A stretch of DNA of 64,000 nt from Pogonophryne albipinna (GCA_028583405.1 CM053243.1:25574524-25638523); one strand, 5' to 3'. Shown: positions 48,738 through 60,319, counted from the stretch's first letter. Program-made: numbers and translations. The notes: generated by a model not told the origin, from the letters alone.

Positions 48738-49116
48738 TGTCACGATTCTCATGTTATGTCACGTTTGTAGTTTTGTATGTTTGGGTGTTTGCTGTCATGT
48801 TTTCCTCCTGGTCTGGTCCTCTTCCCTGTGTTTTTCCTCCCGTCGTTAGTTTCCCTGGTGTGTCTAGTTGTCTGATTGTGTTCACCTGTTGTCCTTGTGT
48901 TTCTCCTCCCCTGCCCGGCTGTTTCTCGTCTCGTGATTACCCCTCCCTGTATTTAGTCTTGTCTCTTCCTGCGTTCAGTGTTGGTTCGTCTTTTGTTGGT
49001 GACTGAGTTCACCGGTGAGTGTTCTGTTTTGTCTGTATTAGTTTCATTATCCTTGAAATAAAGGTTTATCAGAGTGATCTGCATTTGGATCCTGCTTCCT
49101 TCACTCAACCATGACA
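48738..49116 (+). mobile_element. Solo LTR, 379 bp
   Basis: The unit begins TGTCACGATTC and ends CATGACA, with a perfect 5-bp duplication ctctg at 48733-48737 and 49117-49121. It contains an aataaa signal near 49058. The start and the cctcc-rich U3 style resemble the LTR of the 18736-21626 element, suggesting a related family. No internal sequence remains, as expected after recombination between two LTRs. Confidence 0.85.
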
Positions 49117-49946
49117 CTCTGTGATTGTTGTTGGTTTGTTTTGACCATTTTAATAAAACCAGAGAATATTCTTTGGTTTGTATTGTATTGTTTTCAAAAG
49201 ACATGATTAGATGCTAAGTCAGAAGTTAGGGTTTTGACAAAAAAAGCAGGGAATCATTACAACTCTGTACCTGAGTAAATTACCTGCGTCAGATGATCTG
49301 AGTGATGTTTTTTGGTGATGCAAAGTAATTGCATGTGTGTTAGTGAATTCACATTTGCCAGAAAGAACTAAGTCAAGCACTGAGTGTCTGAGATGTAAAG
49401 TTATTAAAAAGTAATTAGAGTACAAGAATGATACATAGCCGTACATTTATATCTCATTGATATGCTTTCCCAATTTAGAATTACCAATGCAAATTGATGA
49501 ATACATCAGAAGTGTTGTGGCTCTCTGTTAAACTGCAGTGATTAGCATGTTTGCAAGTCAATGATTTGTTTTTATGAATAAGCTATTTGTAAGCTAAGCA
49601 CATTGAAATTGAATTCATACGTGATGTTGCACATCCTCTTACAAACACCTCGGTTGCTCCAGAGATCTCTTACTTAGTGTGTGTTTGAATGTCTAGATAA
49701 AGGTCTTGCAGGTTCCTTTTGTGTTTGTGATTGTTGACTGTCGACACATTTGGATGAGGAAACAGTCTTTGGAGCAATGTCCTAGACTTATAATGAAGCA
49801 AAGAACCCTGAGGGTTTGCACTGAGTATTGTTAATGCCCAGACATGATGTAAACATATTGATGTGTGCGTAAACAGAATTAGTTAAATATCTATGTGTGA
49901 ATGTTTAATATTTCTCTGAGCTGACATGTGTCCTCTGTTATGACAG

Positions 49947-50077
49947 ATGCCATGTTACTGGTGGCAGACAGACTGGAGGGACCCTTCAATATTGAAGCTG
50001 TTATCGAGCCGGTCGACATCAAGATCTCTGATGCCATCATGACCATGCAGGACAACAGCATGCAAGTGTCAGCCAAG
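49947..50077 (+). CDS. gpc6: gpc6 internal exon (131 nt)
   Basis: With the G from the previous exon it encodes [20 protein letters not shown], then [20 protein letters not shown] and a final lysine. [16 protein letters not shown] is shared by GPC4 and GPC6; NSMQVSAK is the GPC6 form. It lies in the helical core between the cysteine-rich region and the cleavage loop. The acceptor is TGACAG at 49941-49946 and the donor is GTACCG at 50078. It starts with two bases completing a codon and ends on a codon boundary. Confidence 0.92.
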
Positions 50078-51722
50078 GTACCGTCTTCTCAATCAGCTAT
50101 GGTCGTAATGCTATGATGCAATTTAATTTTAAACATTATAGAGCATGAAGTAGTTATACAGACTGAAACATCTGGTAGTAATTCCTTTCATACTACTTCA
50201 TCACTGTCTCGTCAAATGACACCGCTGCATGCAGAAAAAAACTTTACAATTATTGAGCTGCAAACTGAGCTTTCTGGCTCAACATTTGAGTACGATTTTG
50301 AAAGAGTTTATTCAACACATCAGTAACTTTTTATGAACATAATGAGGAAATATAACCATATAAAGGTGAGTCTTTAAAAGAGAGGTGAGCAACAATCTAC
50401 CTCTTCCCTCTCTTTTGACTTTATTTTGCTGATCATTCTTTGTAAATTTTTAATTTCCAGCAGCTCATTCAGGAGGTTATCAATCACAGAAGTGTTAGTC
50501 ATTGTCTTTCTTGTCAAAAGGCTTTTGTTTTAGTTCAATTTCTTATTCAGACCCTTTGGTGTAGTCTGGTCTATCTTCCTGCCAGAGTTACAAAGGTCAG
50601 TTTGAATTAAATGTCACATTATTTTCCATATCAAAAGGGCTGCAATTTACAACTGTACCCATTGTCTATGCACTTGATGCTCCATCCCTGCACGGTTGTG
50701 CTTGGCTGACAGATTGCTCCGAGATTACAATCTTTCCCCTACGGTCGTATTTTGACCATAAGTACAGTGCTTTCATTCCTGCTGCGCAGACCTGTTGAAA
50801 ATCGGTTTGCTTGCGTGATGTACAAGATAGTGGAATTGTAATCATGTTGAAGAATTGATAAATGTTAGAGAAAAGACAGCCTCTTGTCCTGACAGCCATG
50901 CAGCACATTAGAGTGCTCATCACATACAGGCCAGAGAGGAATGCTAATGAGCCGTGTGCTTTGGAGGTGAGCTGTTTGGGCCGTCAGAGCCTGTAGAGAC
51001 CAAGCCATCTGAAAACAATCTATTCTCACAGTGGACCTCTATGAACTACCCATTGATTATCGGAACAAGACATTCTATATTTTATGAAGGCAAATGTATC
51101 ATAGTTACAGGATGAGATTGTTCTATTCAACATAAAAATATGTGTTATTGGCCACATTAAACTATGTAATCATCAACTAATTTGTTATGTATTTATGTGT
51201 TAATTGGTATGGGCCAAAAAGGATTTTGACCTAGAAATTCAAGTTAAAATCACCAGATTGTATGGGGTACATAAACATTACAGCATACAAAGATTTTGTT
51301 CTCTCTTTTTTGCCACCAATTTGCCACTTCCTGTGAAAGGAGACTGCTCACTGATAGACAGCATTGGTTCCAGGCTGGCTCTATATAGTTTTATATTTCA
51401 AATCACAGACCATAAATTGTGCTGTGACCAAATTGACAGAAGCCTTAAAGGGAAAAATGTTGGTTGTGTAAGTAACCCAGATCTGTTATGGGTTCAAGAG
51501 GGATGTATATTCTACCAGAGATTGACTTAGCCCTAGTTCACTGTACAACTCATGCTGATTACCTCCTTTTAACTTATCGGTACTGCAATGAGCTCACATC
51601 TTATAATAATGGAAAAACATGTTATAAAATGTTGCAAAAGCTGTGTGATTTCCCCAAGAAGTCTACTCTGTGTCGTCTTTCACTTTTGCATTGGATCTCC
51701 CTCTGTCCCATGGTCATTTTAG
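50078..51722 (+). other. gpc6: gpc6 intron between 50077 and 51723
   Basis: A short phase-0 intron of 1.65 kb, the only compact one in the window. It contains no mobile element or other feature that I can recognise. Confidence 0.8.
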
Positions 51723-51866
51723 GTTTTCCAAGGGTGTGGCCAGCCAAAACAATCAGGAGTTGGCAGATCTGCACGCGGCATCTCAGATGTATTCAGTGGT
51801 CGCTTCAGACCCTACACTCCTGAAGAGAGGCCAACCACAGCAGCCGGAACAAGCCTGGATAGACTG
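51723..51866 (+). CDS. gpc6: gpc6 internal exon, convertase-loop region (144 nt)
   Basis: Forty-eight codons in phase 0 at both ends. The translation begins VFQGCGQPK and ends [22 protein letters not shown], a conserved GPC4/GPC6 segment with one of the core cysteines. RSAR in the variable middle fits the R-x-x-R pattern cut by furin-like convertases in glypicans; this is by motif only. The acceptor is TTTTAG at 51717-51722 after a pyrimidine-rich stretch. The donor is CTG|GTGCGT, a weak match because +4 is C. Reading on past it meets a stop within six codons (VRSETT then TAA), which supports a splice here. The next coding exon is not in the window. Confidence 0.9.
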
Positions 51867-53552
51867 GTGCGTTCTGAAACAACATAACCAACCACATACT
51901 ACAGATTACTTAATGTACTTCATCACACAAAATGTGAATGTTCCATATCCCAGAATTTGCAGGGCTGAAACAGATTGCCACCAAACCTTAGGCTGATGTC
52001 AAATCCTCAAATATTGTTTGAGGCTATAAAAAGATTTGTTTCAATCCCCATGAAACTGAAACACAATGAGGAGTATGCTGTCAGTGCTAAGCTGCAGTAC
52101 AAATCAACACGTTGTCCCTCAACTTGACAAGGTGTAAACTCAGTGTTAACCCACTCCTCAAACTCTGGTCTCTGCTGCCTACAAGTTTGCTTATTTTCCC
52201 TATTGCTACAAAATGGTTCAAGGTGCTAAAAAATTGAAATAGTGAAATAGCAACATGTCAGCCTATGGGTTGGATATCATTCAACCATAACATAACCAGT
52301 GTGTCCTTTGACCAATCCATATACCAATTTATATTTTATGTAATCCTCTCTTCATTTGGCAAATCTAGCTTTAAAATCATATATTGTCTTTTTAAATAAA
52401 AGGCCCAGTTGATAATCTTCTGCTGTAGAAGTTGTTTGACAGGATTAAAGAGGAAACTATGTGGGAGAAGAGAACCAGATTGGAAGATGCAGAATATACA
52501 GTCCAAATGTAATCTCTAAATATAAGGAAACAACATGTTAAATTCACTAAACTGGTTCTATGAAACATGACAAGAGCCTTTGCAATGTCCTTATTCATTC
52601 CTGGATTCAACCCATATTTACATACAGTGCTGTTTAAAAAGATCAAATCAAACCGCCATCTTTGCTTCATAACATACATCTAAAAAGTGCAATAGAAAAA
52701 GTTTACTAAAAAGGTAAAAGCATCTTACATCGTAAGAGATAAGAAAAAGTCTTCTAAGAAAGGTGAGTTACTTACTCACTAGATCACACACTCATATTTT
52801 CTGTGTCTGAATTTCCATGTGTAAATGTATGCATATCTGATATATCTGTAAGTGTTTAAGTGATTATGTATATCTTGCTAAAGCAAGCTGATTGCATTGA
52901 ATGAAACTACTGTAATTACACTAATTTTCCATATGACGCTGCTGTTTGTATGCAGGTCCCAATCTTTGCATGGATCAGTTGTGGCAGCAGATTTTTAAAC
53001 TGATTTCACAGAAATAAATTGGTGTGGATAAAAAAGTTTGAGGTACTAAATCTCATAGTCAGATGAGGCTGGTGGATATAATTTTTCAGCAGGACCATTT
53101 ATCATTAAATGTTTTGCTTCACTAACTAATAGACATTCTTTTGCTGCTATTCTCTCTCTCAGTCTCACAATTTCTCCGATGTCCAATTAAATCTCTTTCT
53201 TCTTCATTTCTCTGCTGCTCCCAGAGGGTTGTGTGGAGGACAATGCAACACAGCGTAAGCCTTCATTCCTCCTCTTACTTTCACCATGTCATATGTCTTG
53301 TGGTTTTTTAATCAACCTGCCCATAAAGCTCCGCTTCTTTACATTATTCAAAGTAGATATCGATTGCTTGTTTGTGACATGTCTGGCTGTTTATTTATTT
53401 GGTTTGGATTTTTTGGGGTGTTGTCTAGTATAAAATTGAGCTACGCTGCTTAGGTACATTTTTATAATCACTCTTATCTTATCTTGTCTAAAAAAATTAG
53501 GATTTTGCAGGATGGTGGTTAATTGCTTAGGACTCTTTTTTTCCTCACATTA

Positions 53553-54167
53553 GGCGCTTTCACACCGGAGTACTTTTTCCAGGAATAGTTCCGTTTGTTC
53601 CTGGGATTTTGTGTTCAGACCAAAAATATCTGGAACTAGAACTTTTTTCGGAAACTTTTCACCCCTTTTCAGTCCCTGCTAGAGAGGTGGTACTTTCCTG
53701 GGGAGGAAAAGGTTCCAATTTCTGATTGGATGGGCAAATTACAAACCACGCCCCGTAAAACTCAGAAAAAAGTTTTATGAAGCCGCCATTTTATTTGCTC
53801 GCATTAGCATTATTAGCATTAGCATTAGCCCAGCGCACCAACAGAGAGAGACTAACTTATGGCAACACAAAATTAAACGTGGGAGCGGTGGAGTGATGAG
53901 GAGGTGTCGGCACTTCTGGCGATTTACCCGGGACTTCCGGGGACTCCGGGACTTCGGGTGGCAGTATACGCCGTGAAGTTGTTTGCGGCCTGCCAGTAAA
54001 CCCAAAGCAGAAGAAGAAGTGATGTCAGCGGCTTCATTTGCGTAATCCTCCGTCAGGGACTTATTCCGGTGTGAACGCGATCTACTAGATAGTTCCGGAA
54101 CTAAAGAGTTCCGGGGAATTATGTTCCGGGAACTATTCCTGGGAAAAGTACTTGGTGTGAAAGCGCC
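53553..54167. mobile_element. PIF/Harbinger-type MITE with Myb remnant
   Basis: Inverted ends read ggcgctttcacacc and its complement, continuing with tactttttccaggaatagtt against a close match. The flanking trinucleotides are TTA and TCA, one base off a perfect 3-bp duplication of the kind Harbinger elements make. A remnant of the Myb/SANT-like accessory protein lies at 53877-53930, which supports the superfamily. Confidence 0.75.
53877..53930 (+). pseudogene. Myb/SANT-like domain remnant of Harbinger
   Basis: The + strand reads TWERWSDEEVSALLAIY. The W-(S/T)-DEEV-ALLAI pattern is the first helix of the Myb/SANT-like domain of the Harbinger DNA-binding partner protein. Only about 18 codons are kept, without the rest of the domain or a transposase. 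Confidence 0.55.
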
Positions 54168-54175
54168 TCATGATT

Positions 54176-54790
54176 AGGGTTGCAAAGGGGTGGAATGTTT
54201 CCGGTAAATTTCCGGAAAGTTTCCATGGGAAGTAAAGCTGGGGAATTTTGGAAATATTCGAAAATTCAACAAAAAACATGACATTTCAACAGATTTAAAA
54301 AAAAAAAAAAAAATGTTTTAAGTAGAACAGAACAACTTTTCATTATTCTATTGAACAATTATTTGTTTAATTGAAGAACGAAAACAGGAATGTTGAGTTA
54401 AATATTACACATCCCCCCCCCAACCCCACTCATTAAAAAATGAACAAAAATGCACCCCCATCCAAAAATCCCCACAAAGTCCCCTACAAAATGTTAAATG
54501 AAAAGAGCCCTTCTCCCTCCACAAAGTGCCATTAAACAAAAGCAAATCTTCCTTCAAGCAATCCTCTGCATTTTTGCTAAACCCTTTCAGTCAATGGGCT
54601 CTTCCTGAGCCTCATCAACATCCAACTCTGAGTCTGTCTTCCTCTTCAGTGTCACTGTACAGCCTTGTTGAGGATGGCTCTGTGTCAGGCTCAAAGAGCC
54701 TTAGGTTTGCCCGAATGCCAACCAGTCTTTCCACTCTCACATTTGTGAGCCTGTTGCGAACCTTTGTGTGGTCTCACTAGCCATGCAGTA
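54176..54790 (-). mobile_element. hAT transposon end fragment
   Basis: It begins tagggttgcaaaggggtgga, the style of a hAT terminal repeat, and carries on the minus strand the C-terminal end of a hAT transposase (54590-54775). The other terminus is not visible, so the copy is truncated near 54790. It abuts the Harbinger element at 53553-54167. Confidence 0.55.
54590..54775 (-). pseudogene. hAT transposase C-terminus fragment
   Basis: The minus strand reads RVRNRLTNVRVERLVGIRAN, then LRLFEPDTEPSSTRLYSD and an acidic run. This corresponds to the end of the hAT dimerisation region and the acidic tail that follows. Two frames share the tail (DSELDVDEAQEEPID lies in a shifted frame), so at least one indel has broken it. 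Confidence 0.5.
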
Positions 54791-54852
54791 AGCTACGGAG
54801 CCCCCTAGGGGACATGGAGAAGAAAAAAAAAATTATTTGAAAGAAAAAAAGC

Positions 54853-55600
54853 TTTGCGAGATATCGCAAAAGAGATCTCGCAATACCCTGTTTCAGTTTG
54901 TAGACGGTCCCTAAGCACTCCCTCCTCAAGCTGCAGATTGTGACCAATTCTTGATGTTTAGCTCGGATGACGGCGCGTATCGAACTGTTCTGATAAAAAC
55001 GACTCTGTAGCTCGTTACCTGAAAATACCTTGCTATGATTGTAAAGTCATGTTGTTTGTATTTTTACAACGTTATGTTCATGAGTTATTGATACGCGAAA
55101 TTCGAATCTGTCAATAACTCAGCTCAGAGGGACGTGCATGTCCCCTCGCTCTGAGTGTTCTCTTGAGGTGTCTTTCACTTATGTGAAACCCGTGACTATT
55201 GCCAAGCACTGATGTTATATCTTTATATTTAAGGCCAAGCTCAAAGTAAAATCGATGAACCGCACCATTGTTGTGGTTTCTGTGTTGCCGTAGCAGCCAA
55301 ACTAACCAGGAAGTACATTGAGCTAAATTAAAGGTTTAGCTCAATATCTCGCAAAACCCCTTTGCGAGATATCGCAATACTTTTAATTTAGCTCAATGTA
55401 CTTCCTGGTCAGATATAACCATCAACAATGGAGCGGTTCATCGATTTTACTTTGAGCTTGGCTTTAAATATAAAGATATAACATCAGTGCTGTCTGTTTT
55501 CGTGGGATTTGTGCTGGCTTATCTCTAACAGCTGTCATTTGTATCTCAAATCAGAAGGGAATTAGATAAAGGTGCTAACATACCATCTAATCATCCTCCT
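54853..55600. repeat. Unclassified region with tgcgagatatcgca palindromes
   Basis: The word tttgcgagatatcgcaa, itself palindromic, occurs near 54855 and again near 55358. A large inverted repeat lies at 55205-55491. The region is probably part of one mobile element starting near 54786 (taagctacggagccccctag), but I cannot see matching ends. Confidence 0.4.
55205..55491. repeat. Large inverted repeat, arms 111-128 bp
   Basis: The arms 55205-55332 and 55381-55491 are near-perfect inverse copies (agcactgatgttatatcttt against its complement at the far end, and gtacattgagctaaattaaa at the inner end). The left arm has an extra insert of about 20-30 bp. The 48-bp loop contains ttgcgagatatcgcaa, itself a palindrome. 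The RNA could form a long hairpin. Confidence 0.8.
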
Positions 55601-55820
55601 TTTCCAGCTCATTGCATTACATTACATTGCATTTAGCTGACGCTTTTATCCAAAGCGACTTACAATAAGTGCGTTCGACCAACAAAATAGAAACTTGAAG
55701 AAAACGGAATCATATAAGTACATCAGGCTTCATAGAGCATTTCAAAACATTTCAAGTGCTACTCAACTGGCTTTAGATAAGCCAGCCCTTTATTAGTATA
55801 TAAGTGCTTTGTTAATAGTT

Positions 55821-57130
55821 CTATCGCTCGAAGTGGAGTCGAAAGAGATGAGTTTTCAGTCTGCGCCGGAAGGTGTGTAAGCTATCTGCTGTCCTGATGT
55901 CAATGGGGAGCTCATTCCACCATTTTGGAGCCAGGATAGCAAACCCACGTGTTTTTGCTGATGGGAACTTGGATCCACTTCGCAGCGAGGGTGCAGCGAG
56001 CCGTTTGGTTGATGCAGAGCGGAGTGCACGTGCTGGGGTGTACGGTTTAACCATGTCCTGGATGTAGGAAGGGCCAGACCCATTCGCAGCATGGTACGCA
56101 AGTACCATTGTCTTGAAGTGGATTCTAGCAGTTACCGGAAGCCAGTGGAGGGAGCGGAGGAGCGGCGTGGTGTGGGAGAATTTAGGAAGGTTGAAGACCA
56201 GGCGAGCAGCTGCATTCTGGATGAGCTGCAGAGGTCGGCTGGCACATGCAGGTAGACCAGCCAGGAGGGAGTTGCAGTAGTCTAGGCGTGAGATGACGAG
56301 AGCCTGGACCAGAACCTGCGTCGCTTTCTGGGTCAGCTGGGTCAGCCTCCTGATGTTGTAAAGCGTGTATCTGCAGCAGCGGGTTGTAGCAGCGATGTTT
56401 GCAGTGAAGGACAGGTTGTTATCTAGGGTCACACCCAGATTCCTTGCAGTCTGAGTCGGGGAAACAACAGAGGTGCCAATGTTGATTGTTAGGTCAAGAG
56501 TGGGACAATCTTTTCCCGGAAGGAAAAGGAGTTTAGTCTTGTCAAGGTTGAGCTTGAGGTGATGATCAGACATCCACTGAGAGATGTCAGCTAGACAAGC
56601 AGAGATGCGTGCGACGACCTGGGTCTCTGAGCGGGGAAAGGACAGAATTAATTGGGTGTCGTCAGCGTAGCAGTGGTATGAAAAACCATGCAGGCTAATG
56701 ACTGATCCGAGCGAGTTTGTGTACAAGGAGAAGAGGAGGGGACCAAGAACAGAGCCCTGAGGGACCACTGTAGTTAATTGACAAGAGTCGGACTCGGACC
56801 CTCTCCAAGTAACCCTGTAGGTGCGGTCTTTGAGGTATGAGGTGAGGAGGGAAAGTGCAGAGCCTGAAACTCCAAGTTCTTGGAGAGTGCGAAGGAGGAT
56901 CTGATGATTCACCGTGTCGAATGCAGCAGACAGGTCCAAAAGGATGATGACAGAGGAGAGGGAGGCTGCTTTAGCAGTGTGCAGTTCCTCAGTGACAGCA
57001 AGGAGGGCAGTTTCTGTGGAGTGACCTGCCTTGAAACCAGACTGGTGCGGATCCAGAAGGTTGTTCTGATGGAGATAACAGGAGAGTTGTTTAAAGACAG
57101 CGCGTTCAAGTGTTTTAGACAGGAACGGGA
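55821..57130 (-). pseudogene. L2 reverse transcriptase, C-terminal part
   Basis: In the second frame, upstream of 56939 and down to a stop at 55821, the polymerase continues: DLSAAFDTVNHQILL (first catalytic aspartate), VVPQGSVLGPLLFSLY, then CYADDTQLILSF with the YADD catalytic pair near 56670. After this come SRLDYCNSLLAGLP, LHWLPVTARI and the terminal WWNELP and FRRRLKTHLFRLHF motifs. All recognisable blocks are present and undamaged. The frame opens upstream of 56939 as far as the shift near 57131-57143. Confidence 0.85.
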
Positions 57131-58753
57131 GGAGAGAGAGACAGGCCTGTAGTTTATAACATCAGACGGGTTGAGAGTGGGTTTCTTTAGGAGAGGGTTT
57201 ACTCTTGCCTCCTTGAGACTGTTTGGAAAGTGACCAGAAGTTAGAGAAGTGTTGATGAAATGGGTGAGAAACGGTAGAATATCAGGAGCGATAGTCTGAA
57301 GGAGGTTTGAAGGGATAGGGTCCAGAGGACAGGTGGTAGGGCGGGCAGAGGTAATGAGGGTAAGAACCTCACTTGGAGAGAGAGGGGAAAAGGAGGTCAG
57401 TGTGTGGGTGAAAGGAGGGTCTGGTGACCCAGCGGTGAGTAGAGGTGAGTCCGAAAAAGAAGAGCGAATATCATCAACCTTTTTTTCAAAGTGGTTAACA
57501 AAGTCGCTTGACAGAAGGGAGGAGGGGGAAGGGGCTTTTGGGGGGTCCAGGAGGGAGGAGAAGATGGAAAATAGTTTTTTGGAATAGGAAGATTGGATCT
57601 TATCTTGAAAGAAAGTGCTTTTTGCCTGAGAGATCGAAGCAGAGAAAGAGGAGAGGAGAGCCTGATAGGTTAGGAGGTCGTCACGGTGTTTGGATTTCCA
57701 CCATTTCCGCTCTGCTGCCCGAAGGACGGTTCTATTAGCACGCAGTGCATCATTTATCCAGGGAGCAGGAGGGGACTGACGAGCCTGCCGAGATGTGAGA
57801 GGACAGAGAGAGTCCAGAGAGGATGAGAGAGTAGAGAGAGTAGAGAGGAGAGTTTCTGCAGCAGAGTTTGGAGGTAGGAGTTGGAACGAGTCAGAGGAAG
57901 GGAGGGCTGAGAGCACCGATGAGGCAAAGGTAGAGGGGGAGAGGGAACGAAGGTTGCGGCGGACAGGTGCAGGATGAGAAGAGATTAGTTTGTTATGTTT
58001 GGAAAGGGGTAGAGAGAATGAAATGAAGAAGTGATCTGATGTGTGGAGCGGGTTTACAGAGAGGTTAGAAGTAGTGCAGTTCCTTGAGAATATGAGATCA
58101 AGGACATTGCCAGCTTTATGAGTTGGTGGGGATGGAGACAGTGAGAAAGCAAAGGCGGTTAACAGAGATGTTAGTTCGTCTATCTTCCCTGTCTGGAGGT
58201 TGAAGTCTCCGAGAAGTACAGCGGGAGGGCCAGTTTCAGGGATGTGTGAGAGGAGATTATCTAATTCCTCCAAGAAGTCTCCCAAGGCGCCTGGTGGACG
58301 GTAGAGAACAACAATGGTTAATTGTATAGGATGGGTTACTGTGACGGCATGGAATTCAAAGGTGGAAGGAGTGAAGTTAGGTAGCTTGAAGAGGGAAAAG
58401 CTCCATTTGGGGGAGAGCAGGAGACCAGTGCCACCTCCTCTGCCAGTGGGTCTGGGTGTATGGGAGAAGGAATATGCTGTGGAGAGAGCTGCTGGGGTGG
58501 ATGTGTTGTATGGAGTAATCCACGTCTCAGTGAGAGCAAGGAAATCCAGAGACTGCAGGGAAGCGTAGCCAGAGATGAAGTCAGCCTTAGGAACAGCTGA
58601 CTGGCAGTTATACAGGCCGCCTGAAACTAGATGTTGGATCTCAGTGGAGCATGTGGGATAGACGAGAGCCGGCCGGTTATATCGATTAGGAGATACACGG
58701 GGCCAGTGATAATTGCGAGAAGACACATGAACAGGAATGGAGAAAATACACAT
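56909..58753 (-). pseudogene. L2 endonuclease and N-terminal RT part
   Basis: The frame opens at ATG 58753. It has an apurinic-type endonuclease (ALTETWI, a GGTGLLLSPKW loop, LLGDFNLQTGK, then SDHFFISFSL), which nicks the target DNA. It then has a linker and the start of the reverse transcriptase (CPLDPIPSNLL, LKEARVNPLLKKP, NYRPVSL). Right after NYRPVSL a run of alternating T and C on the minus strand has two extra bases and the frame is lost; the remaining residues to 56909 are out of frame. The continuation is in the next feature. It is a recent copy of an active family rather than a working gene. Confidence 0.85.
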
Positions 58754-58850
58754 GATTATAGCATGAGGGGCTAAACAACCAAATGAAATAAAACACCAGC
58801 GATACTTAGCTCAATCAAAGTAGGATTTGCCTCCTCTTTGCCACCCTCGT

Positions 58851-58920
58851 GACTCCAGCAGGACTCTAATGTCTTTGTCAGTCTTACTCCAGCAGGACTC
58901 TAATGTCTTTGTCAGTCTTA
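58851..58920 (-). repeat. Tandem duplication in L2 5' untranslated region
   Basis: A 34-bp unit containing ctccagcaggactctaatgt and ctttgtcagtctta occurs twice in a row. Duplicated promoter units in LINE 5' regions are known from other families, but a role here is only inferred. Confidence 0.75.
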
Positions 58921-60319
58921 GCCTGTCTGACGCTGAAGCTGACGCTCCAGGAAAGTGCTACCTAAAATGGACACCTGATTGCTGAGTTCTCACAGATGTG
59001 GGGCCACGTCCCTTTAATTAGTTAACTCTCTGCAGCTGGTGGCCCTCAAAAGGAAATCTAGACTGGCTCCCTCCTGAATTGTTATTGTCTTTTAAGTGGC
59101 CCAATGGTTTTACAATTACATTAAACCCTAACTTATAAAGTTATGAGTATTGCTACACAATTTAAAGCTGATGGCTCTGTTGTAAAGAGTCCTATTGGTG
59201 ACAAATGTAAAAATGTCTTTGCTTCATGTCGACAAAATATACTGTAAATACACAGATAGTAGTACTAGTTTAAACAATGAACTCAGTTTTTTATGTGCTG
59301 TTATTTATGTTTGGCTTGGGCTGTTTTGCTTTGCCTGTTTATTTAATCGGAATAACTGGGCTATTCCCCCATACAGCATAATCCAAATTAATTGAATGAT
59401 ACTGTTTAATGTTTATTAATGAATGACCTTCTCCCTTTAATCTTAGATTAGGAGAGAGCTGTTTCACTGTCCTTTTATAGCATTGAAGATTCAGTTGTTG
59501 TTCTGTGACACAGTAGTTATATGCATATAGTTTTGTGCTCTACTACTTTTTTTTAAATATATTAAAAAAAAGGCTATTCTTTTTAATTAAAAAAATATTT
59601 TAGTGTCAGCTACAAACTCAATGCTAAGTCTAAAAAAACTAAACTACTCTTATATTATACAGTTTTTTGGCTCAGCTAAGGCTTTGATTCATGTTTAGCC
59701 ATGCTACTGGCACAGCTGTATGAATTGAATTGTTGTACTGTTGTACAGTTGGTAGGTTCACCTCTTTAGTCAAAGCAAATATTTCTTGGAACTTATCAAT
59801 TACCAGGAAGTTCATATAGACTTACATGGTCCCAGTTGTATACATTTAACATGACTTTAGTGTTCCTCTACCGTTTGTTGGTCTATGACTAAAATACATG
59901 CAAAACTAAAAGAATGACCCTCAGCCATAGAGTAGTTGTACTGTGTGTTTGGTTCCAATTAGCAATTGTTGACATGCGACCAGGGTAAAGTTTGATGTTG
60001 GACCTGGTAAATGTAATATTTGTTATGTATTGGCTTGTTTACTCACGTTAGCATTTACTTGAAAGCACTGCTTTTCCTTAGTACAACCTCACAGGGTTGC
60101 TAGCATTCCTGGAGCTCTGTAGTTTTTTGTGACCTCTCATACTCATCCTTCTGTTCATCACAGACTTTGTTTACGTTGACGTAAATTAATAAATACAGTC
60201 TACTCTACAGTAAATCTACAGTCATATTTATATTCTGAGGGTGTTGAGAAGAGCGCCGTACATTGGATGAACATCAACATTTAGATTCTTCATTTATTTT
60301 GCCAATGATAAGCAGATGT

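Larger units (their letters stand above)
55607..58960 (-). mobile_element. Nearly full-length L2-clade LINE
   Basis: The minus-strand element has a 5' untranslated region with a duplicated 34-36-bp segment, an endonuclease and reverse-transcriptase polyprotein, and a short 3' region ending gtaagtcgctttggataaaa plus an aatgtaatg tail (55607-55640). At about 3.35 kb it is close to full length for fish L2 elements. The only coding break I find is a 2-base shift near 57131-57143. Confidence 0.85.

Noticed and set aside
51204..51530. 108-codon open frame between two gpc6 exons
   Set aside because: No glypican similarity, and the flanking exons join in phase without it.
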